64,000 nt of DNA from an uncultured Pseudomonadota bacterium (lineage in GTDB: Bacteria > Pseudomonadota > Gammaproteobacteria > Burkholderiales > SG8-39), in the NCBI GenBank assembly GCA_903829815.1, contig CAIKRR010000045.1:135226-199225 (forward strand), read 5' to 3'. The position numbers and the translations under genes were made by a program. The notes below the pieces were generated by a model. That model did no database searches. It was not told where the DNA came from and was given only the letters and a program-made list of their open reading frames with translations. This document shows, one piece after another, positions 6,983-16,957 of the stretch. Numbering within the stretch: the stretch's first letter is position 1; each line of letters opens with the position of its first letter.

Positions 6983-8482
6983 ATGACCGAGCCAGCCCTG
7001 CACCCCGCGCTCAACGGCCTCGGCTTCCTGCGCCGCGCTGAACTGATCAGCCGCTTGCGCGCCCGGCTGCCGGCAGCGGCGGTGTTGCATGAGCCTGAGG
7101 ACACCACCCCGTACGAATGCGATGGCCTGTCGGCTTACCGCCAGCGACCGATGCTGGTCGTGCTGCCTGCCACCGAAGACGAGGTGGGCTTCGTGCTGCG
7201 CGAGTGTCATGCCCTGGGAGTCGCCGTGGTGGCCCGTGGCGCGGGTACCGGACTCTCGGGAGGCGCCCTGCCGCTGGCCGATGGCGTACTGCTGTCACTG
7301 GCGCGTCTGAATCGGGTGCTCTCCATCGACCCCCTCGCGCGGGTTGCGCGGGTGCAGCCCGGTGTGCGCAATCTGGCGGTATCGGAGGCGGCAGCGGTGC
7401 ATGGCCTGTACTACGCTCCCGACCCGTCCTCGCAGATTGCCTGCACCATTGGTGGCAATGTGGCCGAGAACTCAGGCGGTGTGCATTGTCTGAAATATGG
7501 CCTCACCGTTCACAACGTGATGCGACTGGCCGGCTTCACGGCCGATGGCCAGCCGATTGAACTGGGTGCCGAATCGCTCGATGTGGCCGGGCTCGATCTG
7601 CTGGCGCTGGTGGTCGGGTCGGAGGGGATGCTCGCGGTGGTCACCGAAGTGAGCCTGCGGCTGATACCGCGCCCCCAGGTGGCCCGTTGCATCATGGCCT
7701 CCTTTGCCACGGTAGAGTCGGCCGGCGATGCGGTTGCTGCAGTGATTGGTGCCGGCATCATCGCCGCGGGTCTCGAACTGATGGATCAGCCAGCCGTAAA
7801 GGCTGTCGAACAGTTCGTGCATGCAGGCTACGATCTGGATGCGGCAGCCATTCTGCTCTGCGAGTCCGATGGCACCACCGAAGAGGTCGAGAACGAGATT
7901 GAGCACATGGCCTCGGTGCTGCGCGCTGCCGGTGCCACCGCGATCCGGGTGTCTGATTCCGAGGCCGAGCGGCAACGCTTCTGGGCCGGGCGCAAGGCGG
8001 CTTTTCCGGCGGTTGGTCGCATATCGCCCGATTACTACTGCATGGATGGCACGATCCCGCGCAAGCGTCTGGCCGAGGTGCTGCGCTTCATCGGCGAGGC
8101 CGAACGGCGATACGGTCTGCGCTGCCCCAATGTGTTTCACGCCGGCGATGGCAATCTGCATCCGCTCATCCTCTTCGATGCCAACGACCCCGATCAACTG
8201 GCGCGAACCGAGGCCTTTGCAGCCGATGTACTCGAGAAGTGTGTCCAGGTGGGCGGTACCATCACCGGTGAGCACGGCGTGGGCATCGAGAAGATCAACC
8301 AGATGTGCGTGCAGTTCGCCCCGGCCGAGCTTGCGGCCTTTCGCGCGGTACGGCGCGCCTTCGACCCCGATGAGCGTCTGAACCCGGGCAAGAACATTCC
8401 CAGCCTGCACCGCTGTGCCGAGTATGGTCGTCAGCATGTCGGTGGCGGTCGCTTGCCGTTTCCCGATCTGCCCCGGTTCTAG
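6983..8482 (+). CDS. glcD: Glycolate oxidase FAD-binding subunit GlcD
   Basis: The 499-residue protein is a full-length FAD-linked oxidase of the GlcD family. The FAD PP-loop ARGAGTGLSGGALPLADGVL near residue 90 and CTIGGNVAENSGGVHCLKYG near residue 155 are the two FAD-binding blocks of the VAO/PCMH fold. The C-terminal FAD-oxidase domain includes NVFHAGDGNLHPLILFD (near residue 378) and the end motif GTITGEHGVGIEKI with FDPDERLNPGKN. It oxidises glycolate, or D-lactate, to the 2-oxoacid and passes electrons through GlcE and GlcF to the respiratory chain at the membrane. It is first of the tandem glcD-glcE-glcF set. Confidence 0.95.
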   Translation: MTEPALHPALNGLGFLRRAELISRLRARLPAAAVLHEPEDTTPYECDGLSAYRQRPMLVVLPATEDEVGFVLRECHALGVAVVARGAGTGLSGGALPLADGVLLSLARLNRVLSIDPLARVARVQPGVRNLAVSEAAAVHGLYYAPDPSSQIACTIGGNVAENSGGVHCLKYGLTVHNVMRLAGFTADGQPIELGAESLDVAGLDLLALVVGSEGMLAVVTEVSLRLIPRPQVARCIMASFATVESAGDAVAAVIGAGIIAAGLELMDQPAVKAVEQFVHAGYDLDAAAILLCESDGTTEEVENEIEHMASVLRAAGATAIRVSDSEAERQRFWAGRKAAFPAVGRISPDYYCMDGTIPRKRLAEVLRFIGEAERRYGLRCPNVFHAGDGNLHPLILFDANDPDQLARTEAFAADVLEKCVQVGGTITGEHGVGIEKINQMCVQFAPAELAAFRAVRRAFDPDERLNPGKNIPSLHRCAEYGRQHVGGGRLPFPDLPRF

Positions 8483-8485
8483 GCG

Positions 8486-9556
8486 ATGAGCGCGCTGTCT
8501 GACCTGGCCGAGCAGGTTCGCGAGGCAAACCGCACCCAGACCCCTCTGGTGCTGCGCGGCGGCGGCAGCAAGGATTTTGTCGGACGCAGCCCGCATGGCG
8601 AGGTACTCGACCTGCGGGGCCATGCTGGCATCGTGGCCTATGAGCCCACCGAACTGGTGGTGACTGCACGCTGCGGCACGACGCTCTCGCATCTGCAGGC
8701 GGAACTGGCAGCCCGAGGCCAGTGGCTTGCCTTTGAACCCCCATCGTTTGGCGAGCACGCCACCGTGGGCGGCATGGTAGCCGCTGGTCTGGCCGGACCG
8801 GCTCGCGCTGCCGCTGGCGCGGTGCGCGATTTCGTCCTGGGTGTGCGGATGATGGATGCCCAGGGCGAGGTGCTCGAATTCGGCGGCCAGGTGATGAAGA
8901 ATGTCGCCGGCTTTGATCTGTCGCGGCTCCAGGCCGGTGCCATGGGCATTCTGGGGCCGATTCTCGATGTGTCGCTGAAAGTACTGCCCTTGCCTCAGGC
9001 CAGTGTGACGATGCAATTTGTCCTTGGTCAGGCGGAAGCCTTGAGCCAGGTGAACCGGTGGTCGGCCAGGCCCTTGCCGATCTCGGCCAGCCTCTGGCAC
9101 GACGGTTGTCTGTCGCTGCGGCTATCGGGGGCTGCCGGTGCCGTCGCGGCCGCGGTTGCCTCACTGGGCGGTGATCGGCTCGACACGGCTGCGGCCGCAG
9201 CACTCTGGCTGGGGGTGCGCGAGCAGCGGCATCGCTTCTTCCAGGCGGAGGCGCCGCTGTGGCGTCTGTCGGTGCCATCGACCGCACCGGTGTTCGACCT
9301 GGCTGGCGACACGATCTTCGAGTGGGGTGGCGCACAGCGCTGGTGGCACTCAGCCCCGGGGGATGACGCGACCGAGCGGGTCCGCGCGCTGGCGCAAACG
9401 GTCGGGGGACATGCAACCCTCTTTCGTGGGGGCGATCGCGCCGGCAGCGTATTTCAGCCACTGTCACCGGCGACACGCACCCTTCATGAGCGGCTGAAGG
9501 ATACCCTTGACCCTGCCCGCATCTTCAACCGGGGTCGGATGTATGCCGATTTCTGA
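8486..9556 (+). CDS. glcE: Glycolate oxidase FAD-binding subunit GlcE
   Basis: This 356-residue protein begins three bases after the glcD stop. It is a shorter FAD-binding PCMH-fold protein, as is usual for GlcE: LRGGGSKDFVGRS near residue 25 is the first FAD loop, and GEHATVGGMVAAGLAGPARA near residue 90 and FGGQVMKNVAGFDLSRLQAG near residue 135 are conserved GlcE blocks. The C-terminus DPARIFNRGRMYADF is the typical ending. It forms the flavin heterodimer with GlcD in the membrane-associated glycolate oxidase. Confidence 0.94.
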   Translation: MSALSDLAEQVREANRTQTPLVLRGGGSKDFVGRSPHGEVLDLRGHAGIVAYEPTELVVTARCGTTLSHLQAELAARGQWLAFEPPSFGEHATVGGMVAAGLAGPARAAAGAVRDFVLGVRMMDAQGEVLEFGGQVMKNVAGFDLSRLQAGAMGILGPILDVSLKVLPLPQASVTMQFVLGQAEALSQVNRWSARPLPISASLWHDGCLSLRLSGAAGAVAAAVASLGGDRLDTAAAAALWLGVREQRHRFFQAEAPLWRLSVPSTAPVFDLAGDTIFEWGGAQRWWHSAPGDDATERVRALAQTVGGHATLFRGGDRAGSVFQPLSPATRTLHERLKDTLDPARIFNRGRMYADF

Positions 9557-9629
9557 AGCCTCAAGGGCACGATGTCCGGCACGGTTCGCCTGATGTCGAC
9601 CATCGACCGATCACCGAGTTCATCCTGAC

Positions 9630-10862
9630 ATGCAGACCCAGCTTGCCGACTTCATTCGCTCGACGCCCGCCGGCGATGCTGCCGAGGCGATTCTGCGCAA
9701 GTGCGTCCACTGCGGCTTTTGCACCGCCACTTGCCCCACCTATCAGTTGCTCGGCGACGAACTCGATGGCCCGCGTGGCCGCATCTACCTGATCAAGCAG
9801 ATGCTCGAGGGGGCTGCGGTGAGCGGCCGTACACGCACCCATCTCGATCGCTGCCTCACCTGTCGCGCCTGCGAGACCACCTGCCCCTCGGGGGTCGAGT
9901 ACGCGCAGTTGCTCGACATCGGACGCGAGGTGGCTGAAACCCTGGCGCCACGCCCCTGGTACGAGCGCTTCTGGCGTCGTGGTCTCGTTGTCTTCTTTCG
10001 GACGCCGGCCTTGCTGGCCCCGGCGCTCCGACTGGCACGTCTTGTTCGTCCGCTGCTGCCAGCGGCGCTCGCGCGAGGCGTGCCTGCCGCACCGCCTGTG
10101 TCCGGCCGGTGGCCGGCCGCGCGGCATGCGCGCCGCATGCTGGTGCTGGGTGGTTGCGTGCAGCCCGAACTCGGACCCGACATCAATGCCGCGGCCGCAC
10201 GGGTACTCGACCGCCTGGGCATCTCGCTCATCGATGCGCCTGCGGCGGGCTGCTGCGGCTCGCTTGCGCATCACATGACGATGCCCGAAACCGCCCTGCA
10301 CGACATGCGCGCGTTGATCGATGCCTGGTGGCCCTGGGTCGAGTCGGGCGTGGAGGCCATCGTGGTGAGCGCAAGCGGCTGTGGCTCGATGGTGCGCGAC
10401 TACGCACGCCTGCTCGCACACGACCCCGACTACCGCGAGCGTGCGGCACGCATCAGTGCCATGGCGCGCGACCTGGTGGAAGTACTTGCCGAAGCACCGG
10501 AGCTCGATCGCCTGACCGCGCGCCTCGCGCCCGTCCAGGCCGCCTTTCAGGTGCCCTGTTCCTTGCAGCACGGCCTGCGCCTGCGCACGCTGGCCGAAAC
10601 CCTGCTCGCCCGCGTCGGTTTCGATCTGGTTCCGGTGGCCGATGCGCATCTGTGCTGCGGGTCGGCAGGCACCTACTCCTTGCTGCAGCCAACCCTCTCG
10701 CAGCCGCTGCGGGCGGCCAAGCTTGCTGCCCTGCAGGCCGGTTCGGCTCAGGTCATCCTCAGCGCCAACATTGGCTGCATCGCCCACCTGGCGCAGGCGG
10801 CGCAGCTGCCGGTCTGCCACTGGATCGTGGCACTTGATCAGCGACTGGCCGCGGCGCACTGA
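9630..10862 (+). CDS. glcF: Glycolate oxidase iron-sulfur subunit GlcF
   Basis: The 410-residue protein has two N-terminal [4Fe-4S] motifs, CVHCGFCTATCPTY near residue 25 and CLTCRACETTCPSG near residue 75. Two C-terminal CCG domains follow, of the heterodisulfide-reductase type: AAGCCGSLAHH near residue 207 and DAHLCCGSAGTYSLL near residue 340. This is the standard GlcF layout. It carries electrons from the GlcD/GlcE flavins toward the quinone pool. It lies 73 bases after glcE and two bases before the ABC exporter gene. Confidence 0.95.
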   Translation: MQTQLADFIRSTPAGDAAEAILRKCVHCGFCTATCPTYQLLGDELDGPRGRIYLIKQMLEGAAVSGRTRTHLDRCLTCRACETTCPSGVEYAQLLDIGREVAETLAPRPWYERFWRRGLVVFFRTPALLAPALRLARLVRPLLPAALARGVPAAPPVSGRWPAARHARRMLVLGGCVQPELGPDINAAAARVLDRLGISLIDAPAAGCCGSLAHHMTMPETALHDMRALIDAWWPWVESGVEAIVVSASGCGSMVRDYARLLAHDPDYRERAARISAMARDLVEVLAEAPELDRLTARLAPVQAAFQVPCSLQHGLRLRTLAETLLARVGFDLVPVADAHLCCGSAGTYSLLQPTLSQPLRAAKLAALQAGSAQVILSANIGCIAHLAQAAQLPVCHWIVALDQRLAAAH

Positions 10863-10864
10863 GC

Positions 10865-12751
10865 ATGGCACGCGCTCGTGATCTGATTGCCGACAGACCC
10901 CGCGGTGGCGACTTGCGTTCGCTGGGTGTGCTCTTTTCTCATCTGAGGCCGTATCGGCGCCAGGTTCTGCACGCCGCCACGGCGCTGCTTGTCGCCGCTG
11001 CTTGCGTGCTGCTGCTGGGGCAGGGTTTGCGCCGGGTCATCGACCATGGCCTGGCCGCGGCCGATGCCACGCTGCTTGATCGCACCCTGCTGGCGCTCCT
11101 TGGTCTGATCATCGTGCTGGCCGTATCGACATGGGCACGTTTCTACTGGGTCTCGTGGATCGGCGAGCGCGTGACCGCCGATCTGCGCCGTTCGGTATTC
11201 AATCACCTGCTCGACCTGTCGCCGGCTTTCTTCGAGACCACCCGCACCGGTGAGGTGATCTCGCGGCTGACCAATGACACCGCGCTCCTCGAGGTGGTGA
11301 TCGGTTCCTCGATATCCCTGGCCGTACGCAACGTGCTGCTGCTGGTGGGTTCGCTCGCCATGCTGCTGCTCACCAGTGTCAAGCTCACCTTGCTGGTGCT
11401 GCTCGGGGTGCCGGCGGTGGTGGTGCCGATTCTCGTCTTCGGCCGGCGCGTGCGCCGGCTCGCGCGGGCAGCCCAGGATCGGGTTGCCGATGTTGCCTCC
11501 GCGATCGACGAGACCCTGCATGAAGTGCGCACCGTTCAGGCCTGGACCCATGAAGACGAAGATCGCGCCGCGTTTGCAGCGCGGGTCGAGGCCGCCTTTG
11601 AGGGCGGCGTGGCGCGGGTGCGCCAACGCGCCAGCCTGGTGGGCATGGTGATGCTGCTCGCTTTCAGTGCAGTGGGGGTGATCCTGTGGATGGGCGGACA
11701 CGACGTGCTGGCCGGCCGGATCAGTGCCGGCGATCTCTCGGCCTTTGTCTTCTACGCCGTGCTGATGGCCGGGGCCGTCGGTGCTGTCTCCGAGGTGATC
11801 GGTGACCTGCAGCGCGCTGCCGGGGCCAGCGAACGCTTGGCCGAACTGCTGGCGGCACCGCCAGCGCATCGCGCGATGGAAAAGGGCGCGATAGACGAGG
11901 TCGCGGCAGGCGGGGCCGTGGCCGGTCAGGGCCAGGATCTCCCGGCGATGGCGCCTCGCCATGTCCAGGGGCGCCCTGGCGATATCGACCTGTGTCAGAT
12001 CTGCTTCAGCTACCCCTCGCGGCCCGGACAGTGGGCGCTCGATCGGCTCGATCTGCAGGTGCGAGCCGGTGAACGGGTCGCGCTGGTAGGGCCTTCGGGA
12101 GCGGGCAAATCGACGATATTCCAGTTGCTCCTGCGCTTCTACGAGCCTCAGGCCGGTTCGATCCGGGTCGACGGTGCCGATATCACCACACTGGATCCGC
12201 GCACGCTGCGGCAGCGCTTCGCGCTGGTACCCCAGGATCCGGTGATCTTTGCGACCTCGGTCACCGAGAATGTCCGTTATGCGCGGCCCCATGCGAGCGC
12301 TGCCGAGGTTGCCGCAGCCTGTGATGCCGCCCAGGCGATCGAATTCATCGAACGACTGCCCCAGGGCTACGACACCTTTCTGGGTGAGCGCGGCGTGCGC
12401 CTCTCGGGTGGGCAACGGCAGCGTATCGCGATTGCGCGGGCCATCCTTGCCGATCGCCCGATCCTGCTGCTCGACGAGGCGACCAGTGCGCTTGATGCCC
12501 AGAGCGAAGCCCTGGTGCAACGTGCCCTCGAGACGCTGGTTCGCGGGCGCACCACGCTTGTCATCGCGCATCGCCTCGCAACCGTGAAGACCGCCGATCG
12601 TATCGTCCTGCTCGAGGGCGGGCGAGTGCAGGCCCAAGGTACCCACGAGTCGCTCATGCGTGCCGGCGGTCTCTATGCAGAACTGGCGACTCTGCAATTC
12701 CTCGCGGCCAGAGAGGACAGTGCCGGCCACCCCGCCGAGGGTGCGGTATGA
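10865..12751 (+). CDS. ABC exporter, fused transmembrane and ATPase domains (MsbA-like half transporter)
   Basis: This is a 628-residue half-transporter. The type I exporter membrane domain spans residues about 25-330, with hydrophobic segments at about 36-56, 75-95, 150-170 and 255-290. The nucleotide-binding domain spans about 375-610: Walker A GPSGAGKST near residue 409, Q-loop LVPQDPV, ABC signature LSGGQRQR near residue 512, Walker B ILLLDEATSALD and the H-loop VIAHRLATV. A linker of about 40 residues rich in Gly and Ala between the two domains is longer than usual. It would work as a homodimer and export a lipid or hydrophobic compound; the substrate is not evident. It is co-directional with glcF (two-base gap), but a functional link is not obvious. 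Confidence 0.9.
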   Translation: MARARDLIADRPRGGDLRSLGVLFSHLRPYRRQVLHAATALLVAAACVLLLGQGLRRVIDHGLAAADATLLDRTLLALLGLIIVLAVSTWARFYWVSWIGERVTADLRRSVFNHLLDLSPAFFETTRTGEVISRLTNDTALLEVVIGSSISLAVRNVLLLVGSLAMLLLTSVKLTLLVLLGVPAVVVPILVFGRRVRRLARAAQDRVADVASAIDETLHEVRTVQAWTHEDEDRAAFAARVEAAFEGGVARVRQRASLVGMVMLLAFSAVGVILWMGGHDVLAGRISAGDLSAFVFYAVLMAGAVGAVSEVIGDLQRAAGASERLAELLAAPPAHRAMEKGAIDEVAAGGAVAGQGQDLPAMAPRHVQGRPGDIDLCQICFSYPSRPGQWALDRLDLQVRAGERVALVGPSGAGKSTIFQLLLRFYEPQAGSIRVDGADITTLDPRTLRQRFALVPQDPVIFATSVTENVRYARPHASAAEVAAACDAAQAIEFIERLPQGYDTFLGERGVRLSGGQRQRIAIARAILADRPILLLDEATSALDAQSEALVQRALETLVRGRTTLVIAHRLATVKTADRIVLLEGGRVQAQGTHESLMRAGGLYAELATLQFLAAREDSAGHPAEGAV

Positions 12752-12797
12752 TCGCGCTCCAGGCAAGACTGACCGACTGACCGTACAGGGGAAGAGA

Positions 12798-13931
12798 ATG
12801 CGGATCGGTATACCGGCCGAATCTCGCGACGGCGAACACCGCGTCGCAGCAACGCCAGAAACTATCAAGAAACTCGTGGCCGCAGGCCATTCCGTGGTGA
12901 TCCAGGCCGGTGCCGGTCTGCGCGCGAGCATACCCGATGCCGATCTGCAGACGGCCGGAGCCTCGCTTGCGGCTGATGCCGCTGCGGTCCATGCCGCGGC
13001 CGATCTCATCCTGAGGGTGCGCGCGCCCCAACAGGCCGAGACCGCGCTGCTCGAGTCGCGCCACATCGTGGTGGGCATGCTCAATCGCTTCGATACGGCC
13101 AGTCTCGAGGCCCTTGCGGCGCGAGGTGCAACCGCTTTCGCGCTCGAGGCTGCACCGCGCATCTCCCGCGCCCAGTCGCTCGACGTCCTGTCCTCGCAGG
13201 CCAATCTGGCGGGTTACAAGGCGGTGCTGCTCGCGGCCAACCACTACGGTCGGCTGATGCCCATGCTCATGACCGCTGCCGGCACCGTCAAGGCGGCGCG
13301 GGTCGTCGTGATGGGTGTCGGTGTGGCAGGGCTGCAGGCCATTGCCACCGCCAAGCGTCTTGGTGCCGTGGTCGAGGCGACCGACGTGCGTCCTGAAACC
13401 AAGGAGCAGGTCGAGTCGCTCGGTGCCCGTTTCATCGAGGTACCCCTGACCGATGCCGAGCGCGAACTGGCCAAGGGGCAGGGCGGGTACGCGCGCGAGA
13501 TGGGCGATGACTATCGTCAGCGCCAGGCAGCGCTGGTGGCTGAACGCATCCGCCAAGCCGATATCGTCATCACGACGGCGCTGATTCCGGGCCGTCCTGC
13601 GCCGGTTCTCGTCACCGAGGACATGGTGCGTTCGATGCGGGCCGGTTCGGTCATCATCGACATGGCCGCCGAGCAGGGTGGCAACTGCCCACTCACCGAG
13701 CGCGATGCTGTGGTCGTGCGTCACGGCGTCACCCTGGTAGGGCATACCAACATCCCATCGATGGTGGCCGCCGATGCGTCAGCGCTCTATGCACGCAATG
13801 TGATCGATTTTCTGAAACTGGTCATCGACAAGGAAGCCCAGTTCACGCTCAATCTCGAGGACGAGATCGTCGCTGCCTGTCTGGTGGCGCGTGATGGCTC
13901 GGTCGTCGACAACCGTGGAGTCAAGACATGA
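12798..13931 (+). CDS. pntAA: NAD(P) transhydrogenase subunit alpha part 1 (NAD(H)-binding domain I)
   Basis: The 377-residue protein starts at ATG 12798, with AGGGGAAG just upstream. It is the soluble domain I of proton-translocating transhydrogenase: [20 protein letters not shown] at the start, the Rossmann segment [20 protein letters not shown] near residue 170, and [19 protein letters not shown] near residue 285. It binds NAD(H) and exchanges hydride with the NADP-binding domain of PntB. As in alphaproteobacteria and many Burkholderiales, the alpha subunit is split in two genes; the membrane part follows with a four-base ATGA overlap. Confidence 0.95.
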   Translation: MRIGIPAESRDGEHRVAATPETIKKLVAAGHSVVIQAGAGLRASIPDADLQTAGASLAADAAAVHAAADLILRVRAPQQAETALLESRHIVVGMLNRFDTASLEALAARGATAFALEAAPRISRAQSLDVLSSQANLAGYKAVLLAANHYGRLMPMLMTAAGTVKAARVVVMGVGVAGLQAIATAKRLGAVVEATDVRPETKEQVESLGARFIEVPLTDAERELAKGQGGYAREMGDDYRQRQAALVAERIRQADIVITTALIPGRPAPVLVTEDMVRSMRAGSVIIDMAAEQGGNCPLTERDAVVVRHGVTLVGHTNIPSMVAADASALYARNVIDFLKLVIDKEAQFTLNLEDEIVAACLVARDGSVVDNRGVKT

Positions 13932-14263
13932 GTGGTGTTGTCGACCCCTTCGTGGTCAATCTGACCGTGTTCGTGCTGGCTGTATTTGTGGGCTATCACG
14001 TCGTCTGGAATGTGACCCCTGCCCTGCATACGCCGCTCATGAGCGTCACCAATGCGATCTCCGGCGTGATCATCGTCGGAGCCATCCTGGCAGCGGGCAC
14101 CGACACCCTGGATTTCGGCAGCGGGGTCGGTGCACTGGCCGTGGCACTTGCCGCTGTCAACGTGGCAGGAGGCTTCATGGTGACCCAGCGCATGCTCGAA
14201 ATGTTCCGCAAGAAGGCGCCGCGCGCGAGTGCCGATGCTTCCAAGTCATCGGGGGGGCACTGA
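13928..14263 (+). CDS. pntAB: NAD(P) transhydrogenase subunit alpha part 2 (membrane segment)
   Basis: This 111-residue hydrophobic protein overlaps pntAA by ATGA. It contains three membrane segments at about residues 10-28, 35-54 and 60-85, and the typical stretch [13 protein letters not shown] near residue 37 that ends the first helices of the alpha membrane domain. It forms part of the proton channel together with PntB. A hydrophilic tail ([20 protein letters not shown]) closes the protein. Confidence 0.94.
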   Translation: MSGVVDPFVVNLTVFVLAVFVGYHVVWNVTPALHTPLMSVTNAISGVIIVGAILAAGTDTLDFGSGVGALAVALAAVNVAGGFMVTQRMLEMFRKKAPRASADASKSSGGH

Positions 14264-14266
14264 GCC

Positions 14267-15664
14267 ATGTCCGTCAGTCAGGTTGCACTGTCCTATCTCA
14301 TTGCTTCGGTCTTTTTCATTCTCGCCCTGAAGGGCTTGTCGCACCCGGAGACCGCGCGGCGCGGCAATCTCTTCGGCATCATCGGCATGACGCTTGCCGT
14401 CATCACCACGCTTGCGCTGGTCGCCAGCGGCAACGTGCTGCTGGTGATCGTGGCGGCGCTGGTCGGTGGTTCGATCGGTGGAATCATCGCGAAAAAGGTC
14501 GAAATGACCAAGATGCCGGAGCTGGTCGCGGCGATGCACTCGCTGGTCGGCATGGCGGCGGTGCTGATCGCGGTGGCTGCGGTCAACAACCCGGCCGCGT
14601 TCGGCATTCATGTGCCGATGCCGCTCGGCAATCGGCTCGAACTGTTCATCGGCAGTTTTGTCGGTGCCATCACCTTCTCGGGGTCGGTGATTGCCTTTGG
14701 CAAGCTCTATGGCAAGTTCAAGCTGCGCCTGTTCAGCAGCGCGCCCGTGGTGTTTCCCGGGCAGCATTGGGTCAACCTGGCACTGGCGCTGGTGATGATC
14801 GGGTTTGGCGTTGCCTTCTTCGTCGCGGAGGATGCTGGCTGGATGCCCTTCTCGGTCATGCTCGGGGTTGCCTTCGTGCTGGGCGTGCTGCTGATCATTC
14901 CGATTGGCGGTGCCGACATGCCGGTGGTCATCTCGATGCTCAACTCGTACTCGGGATGGGCTGCTGCGGGCATCGGCTTCTCGCTCAACAACCCGATGCT
15001 CATCATCTCGGGTTCGCTGGTGGGTGCCTCCGGTGCGATCCTCTCCTACATCATGTGCAAGGCGATGAACCGGTCGTTCTTCAACGTGATCCTGGGCGGC
15101 TTCGGCCAGGAAGGCGGGACGAGTGTCGATGCCGGTCAGAAGTCGGTGCGCTCGGGGTCGGCCGAGGATGTCGCCTTCATGCTCTCCAATGCCGAGTCGG
15201 TCATCATTGTTCCGGGGTACGGCCTGGCGGTGGCTCGTGCCCAGCACGCGGTGAAGGAAATGGCGCAGAAACTGGCCGCGCGCGGCGTGCAGGTGCGCTA
15301 TGCCATTCACCCGGTTGCCGGTCGCATGCCCGGACACATGAACGTGCTGCTGGCCGAAGCCGAGGTGCCCTACGACCAGGTGTTCGAGATGGAAGACATC
15401 AATGGCGAATTCGGGGCTACCGATGTCGTTTTCGTGCTCGGTGCCAATGACGTCGTGAATCCGCTCGCGCATGAAAAGGGCAGTCCGATCTACGGCATGC
15501 CGATTCTCGAAGCGCACAAGGCGCGCACCGTGATCGTGAACAAGCGATCGATGGCCGCCGGTTATGCGGGTCTGGACAATCCGCTCTTCTATCTCGACAA
15601 GACGATGATGGTCTTTGGCGATGCGAAGAAGGTGGTCGAGGGCATCGTCAAGGCGATCGAGTAG
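14267..15664 (+). CDS. pntB: NAD(P) transhydrogenase subunit beta
   Basis: The 465-residue protein starts three bases after pntAB. Residues about 1-260 hold the multi-helix proton channel. The C-terminal domain III binds NADP(H): VPGYGLAVARAQHAVKEMA near residue 312, HPVAGRMPGHMNVLLAEA near residue 347, and FVLGANDVVNPLA near residue 388. Together with PntAA/PntAB it couples proton influx to NADPH formation. A hairpin at 15682-15705 follows the stop and probably ends the operon. Confidence 0.95.
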   Translation: MSVSQVALSYLIASVFFILALKGLSHPETARRGNLFGIIGMTLAVITTLALVASGNVLLVIVAALVGGSIGGIIAKKVEMTKMPELVAAMHSLVGMAAVLIAVAAVNNPAAFGIHVPMPLGNRLELFIGSFVGAITFSGSVIAFGKLYGKFKLRLFSSAPVVFPGQHWVNLALALVMIGFGVAFFVAEDAGWMPFSVMLGVAFVLGVLLIIPIGGADMPVVISMLNSYSGWAAAGIGFSLNNPMLIISGSLVGASGAILSYIMCKAMNRSFFNVILGGFGQEGGTSVDAGQKSVRSGSAEDVAFMLSNAESVIIVPGYGLAVARAQHAVKEMAQKLAARGVQVRYAIHPVAGRMPGHMNVLLAEAEVPYDQVFEMEDINGEFGATDVVFVLGANDVVNPLAHEKGSPIYGMPILEAHKARTVIVNKRSMAAGYAGLDNPLFYLDKTMMVFGDAKKVVEGIVKAIE

Positions 15665-15681
15665 GCCATCGAGCAGGCGAT

Positions 15682-15705
15682 ACGCCGGCGCAGCGGTTCC
15701 GGCGT
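15682..15705. terminator. Hairpin between pntB and the convergent squalene synthase gene
   Basis: ACGCCGG (15682-15688) pairs with CCGGCGT (15699-15705) around a ten-base loop, followed on the plus strand by TTGTCGCTTTCT. It lies between two converging genes and could stop transcription from both. The T tract is interrupted, so the strength is uncertain. Confidence 0.45.
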
Positions 15706-15722
15706 TTGTCGCTTTCTACGGA

Positions 15723-16904
15723 TCAGGTTGCTGGTGCCGTTGTGGTCAACGATGGCAGCGATGCCAGCGGCAGGCCGCGTGATGCAAACCTGAACAACTG
15801 TCGCGTCAGCCCGTCGTGCCCTGCGCAGAGGCGGCTTGCCGCCACGACGGCACGTACGCTGCGCCGCGAAATCTTCACTTCGTTGCCGCTCCTGTAATGG
15901 GGCGTCTGTTCAATGCGACGCAGCGTGAGCAGGGCCATCAATATGGCCCACAGGCAGAAATTGCGGATACCGGATTGCTCGCGCGGGATGAGCAAGGTGT
16001 AGTCCAGTGCCCGCTGCAGGTGGGCGTGGGCGAGGCCGAGCAGGTGCCTGAATGCCTGCAAACGCGATGCATCCGGGCGGGCAGAACCGAGTTGGTCGAG
16101 ATCGAAACCGGCCTCGACGAACACGCTGCGTGGCAGCCAGCAGGCACCGCGCGCCAGGTCTTCCCACACGTCTTTCAGGATGTTGGTCATCTGCAGACCC
16201 TGTCCGAAGGAGATGGCAAGGCGCATCAGGGTGTCGCCTCGATCATGCATGACCGGCACATGCTCGCAAAAGAGCGTGGTCAGCATCTCGCCGACGACGC
16301 CCGCCACGTGGTAGCAGTAGCGGTCGAGTGAGGCCAGATCGGCCAGGCCGCGGGTCGATGCGTGCTGCTGGAATTCGGCCATGCCCTGGCCCATGCAGAT
16401 CACGCAGCGGGCGATGGCATGCTGCTCGATCGCGGTGAACTGTCGCAATTGGGCAATCACTCGCGGCAGTTCGGTCACCAGGCGCCGCTCTTCGGGCAGC
16501 GTGCTGGATGACAGGCGCAGCACCAGATCACCCGCCATACGGCTGCCGTCGTCGCCGCTGCAGACCCTGGCGGCACCCTCCGGGCGCTGCGCCCACTCGC
16601 TTGCCGTGGCCGGCTCGATGAGGTTGGCGAGCCGAGCGCAGAAGTACTGCTTTTCGCTGGCCGCCAGGGCCGGTTCATCTTCGATCGTGTCGGCAATGCG
16701 GCACAGCAGATAGGCGTTGCCCACCACGCGCGCGAGCGCTGGTGGCAGCTGCGGGATGGTGAGTGCAAAGGTGCGCGAGACGCCTACGAGGAGTTGCTGC
16801 AGGGTCGTGTCATCGACCGCCTGGCTGGAGCCTGGGGGGCGGGATGCATTGCTATCCTGAAAAGGGCTCAATCGTGGGAACCTGGCTGGCAAGACGTCTG
16901 GCAT
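15723..16904 (-). CDS. Squalene/phytoene synthase family protein (farnesyl-diphosphate farnesyltransferase type)
   Basis: This is a 393-residue trans-isoprenyl condensing enzyme. Both Asp-rich Mg-diphosphate motifs are present: DTIED at residues 72-76 and DVWED in the block QMTNILKDVWEDLARG. SRTFALTIPQLP at the start and YCYHVAGVVGEMLTTLF in the middle are typical of squalene synthase, which joins two farnesyl diphosphates and then reduces the product. The length and the YCYHVAG block look closer to the one-step (Erg9-like) squalene synthase than to the ~280-residue HpnC/HpnD pair. The start at 16904 is the most likely one; the open frame extends to 17036 through a tandem repeat that is not part of the family. 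No other hopanoid gene is in the window. Confidence 0.85.
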   Translation of the reverse strand: MPDVLPARFPRLSPFQDSNASRPPGSSQAVDDTTLQQLLVGVSRTFALTIPQLPPALARVVGNAYLLCRIADTIEDEPALAASEKQYFCARLANLIEPATASEWAQRPEGAARVCSGDDGSRMAGDLVLRLSSSTLPEERRLVTELPRVIAQLRQFTAIEQHAIARCVICMGQGMAEFQQHASTRGLADLASLDRYCYHVAGVVGEMLTTLFCEHVPVMHDRGDTLMRLAISFGQGLQMTNILKDVWEDLARGACWLPRSVFVEAGFDLDQLGSARPDASRLQAFRHLLGLAHAHLQRALDYTLLIPREQSGIRNFCLWAILMALLTLRRIEQTPHYRSGNEVKISRRSVRAVVAASRLCAGHDGLTRQLFRFASRGLPLASLPSLTTTAPAT

Positions 16905-16957
16905 GCTACCGGTTTTTGCGGTGACCCGAACCCTGCCGGTTGCGGCCAACCCCCGGT

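Noticed and set aside
10838-13204. Minus-strand open frame of 788 codons across the ABC exporter and pntAA region
   Set aside because: It is antisense to two clear genes, its product is rich in Arg, His and Gln without any family motif, and long antisense frames are expected in GC-rich coding DNA.
14246-15517. Minus-strand open frame of 423 codons antisense to pntB
   Set aside because: The composition (runs of His, Asp, Arg and Gln) is that of a shadow of a membrane-protein gene; pntB is unmistakable on the other strand.
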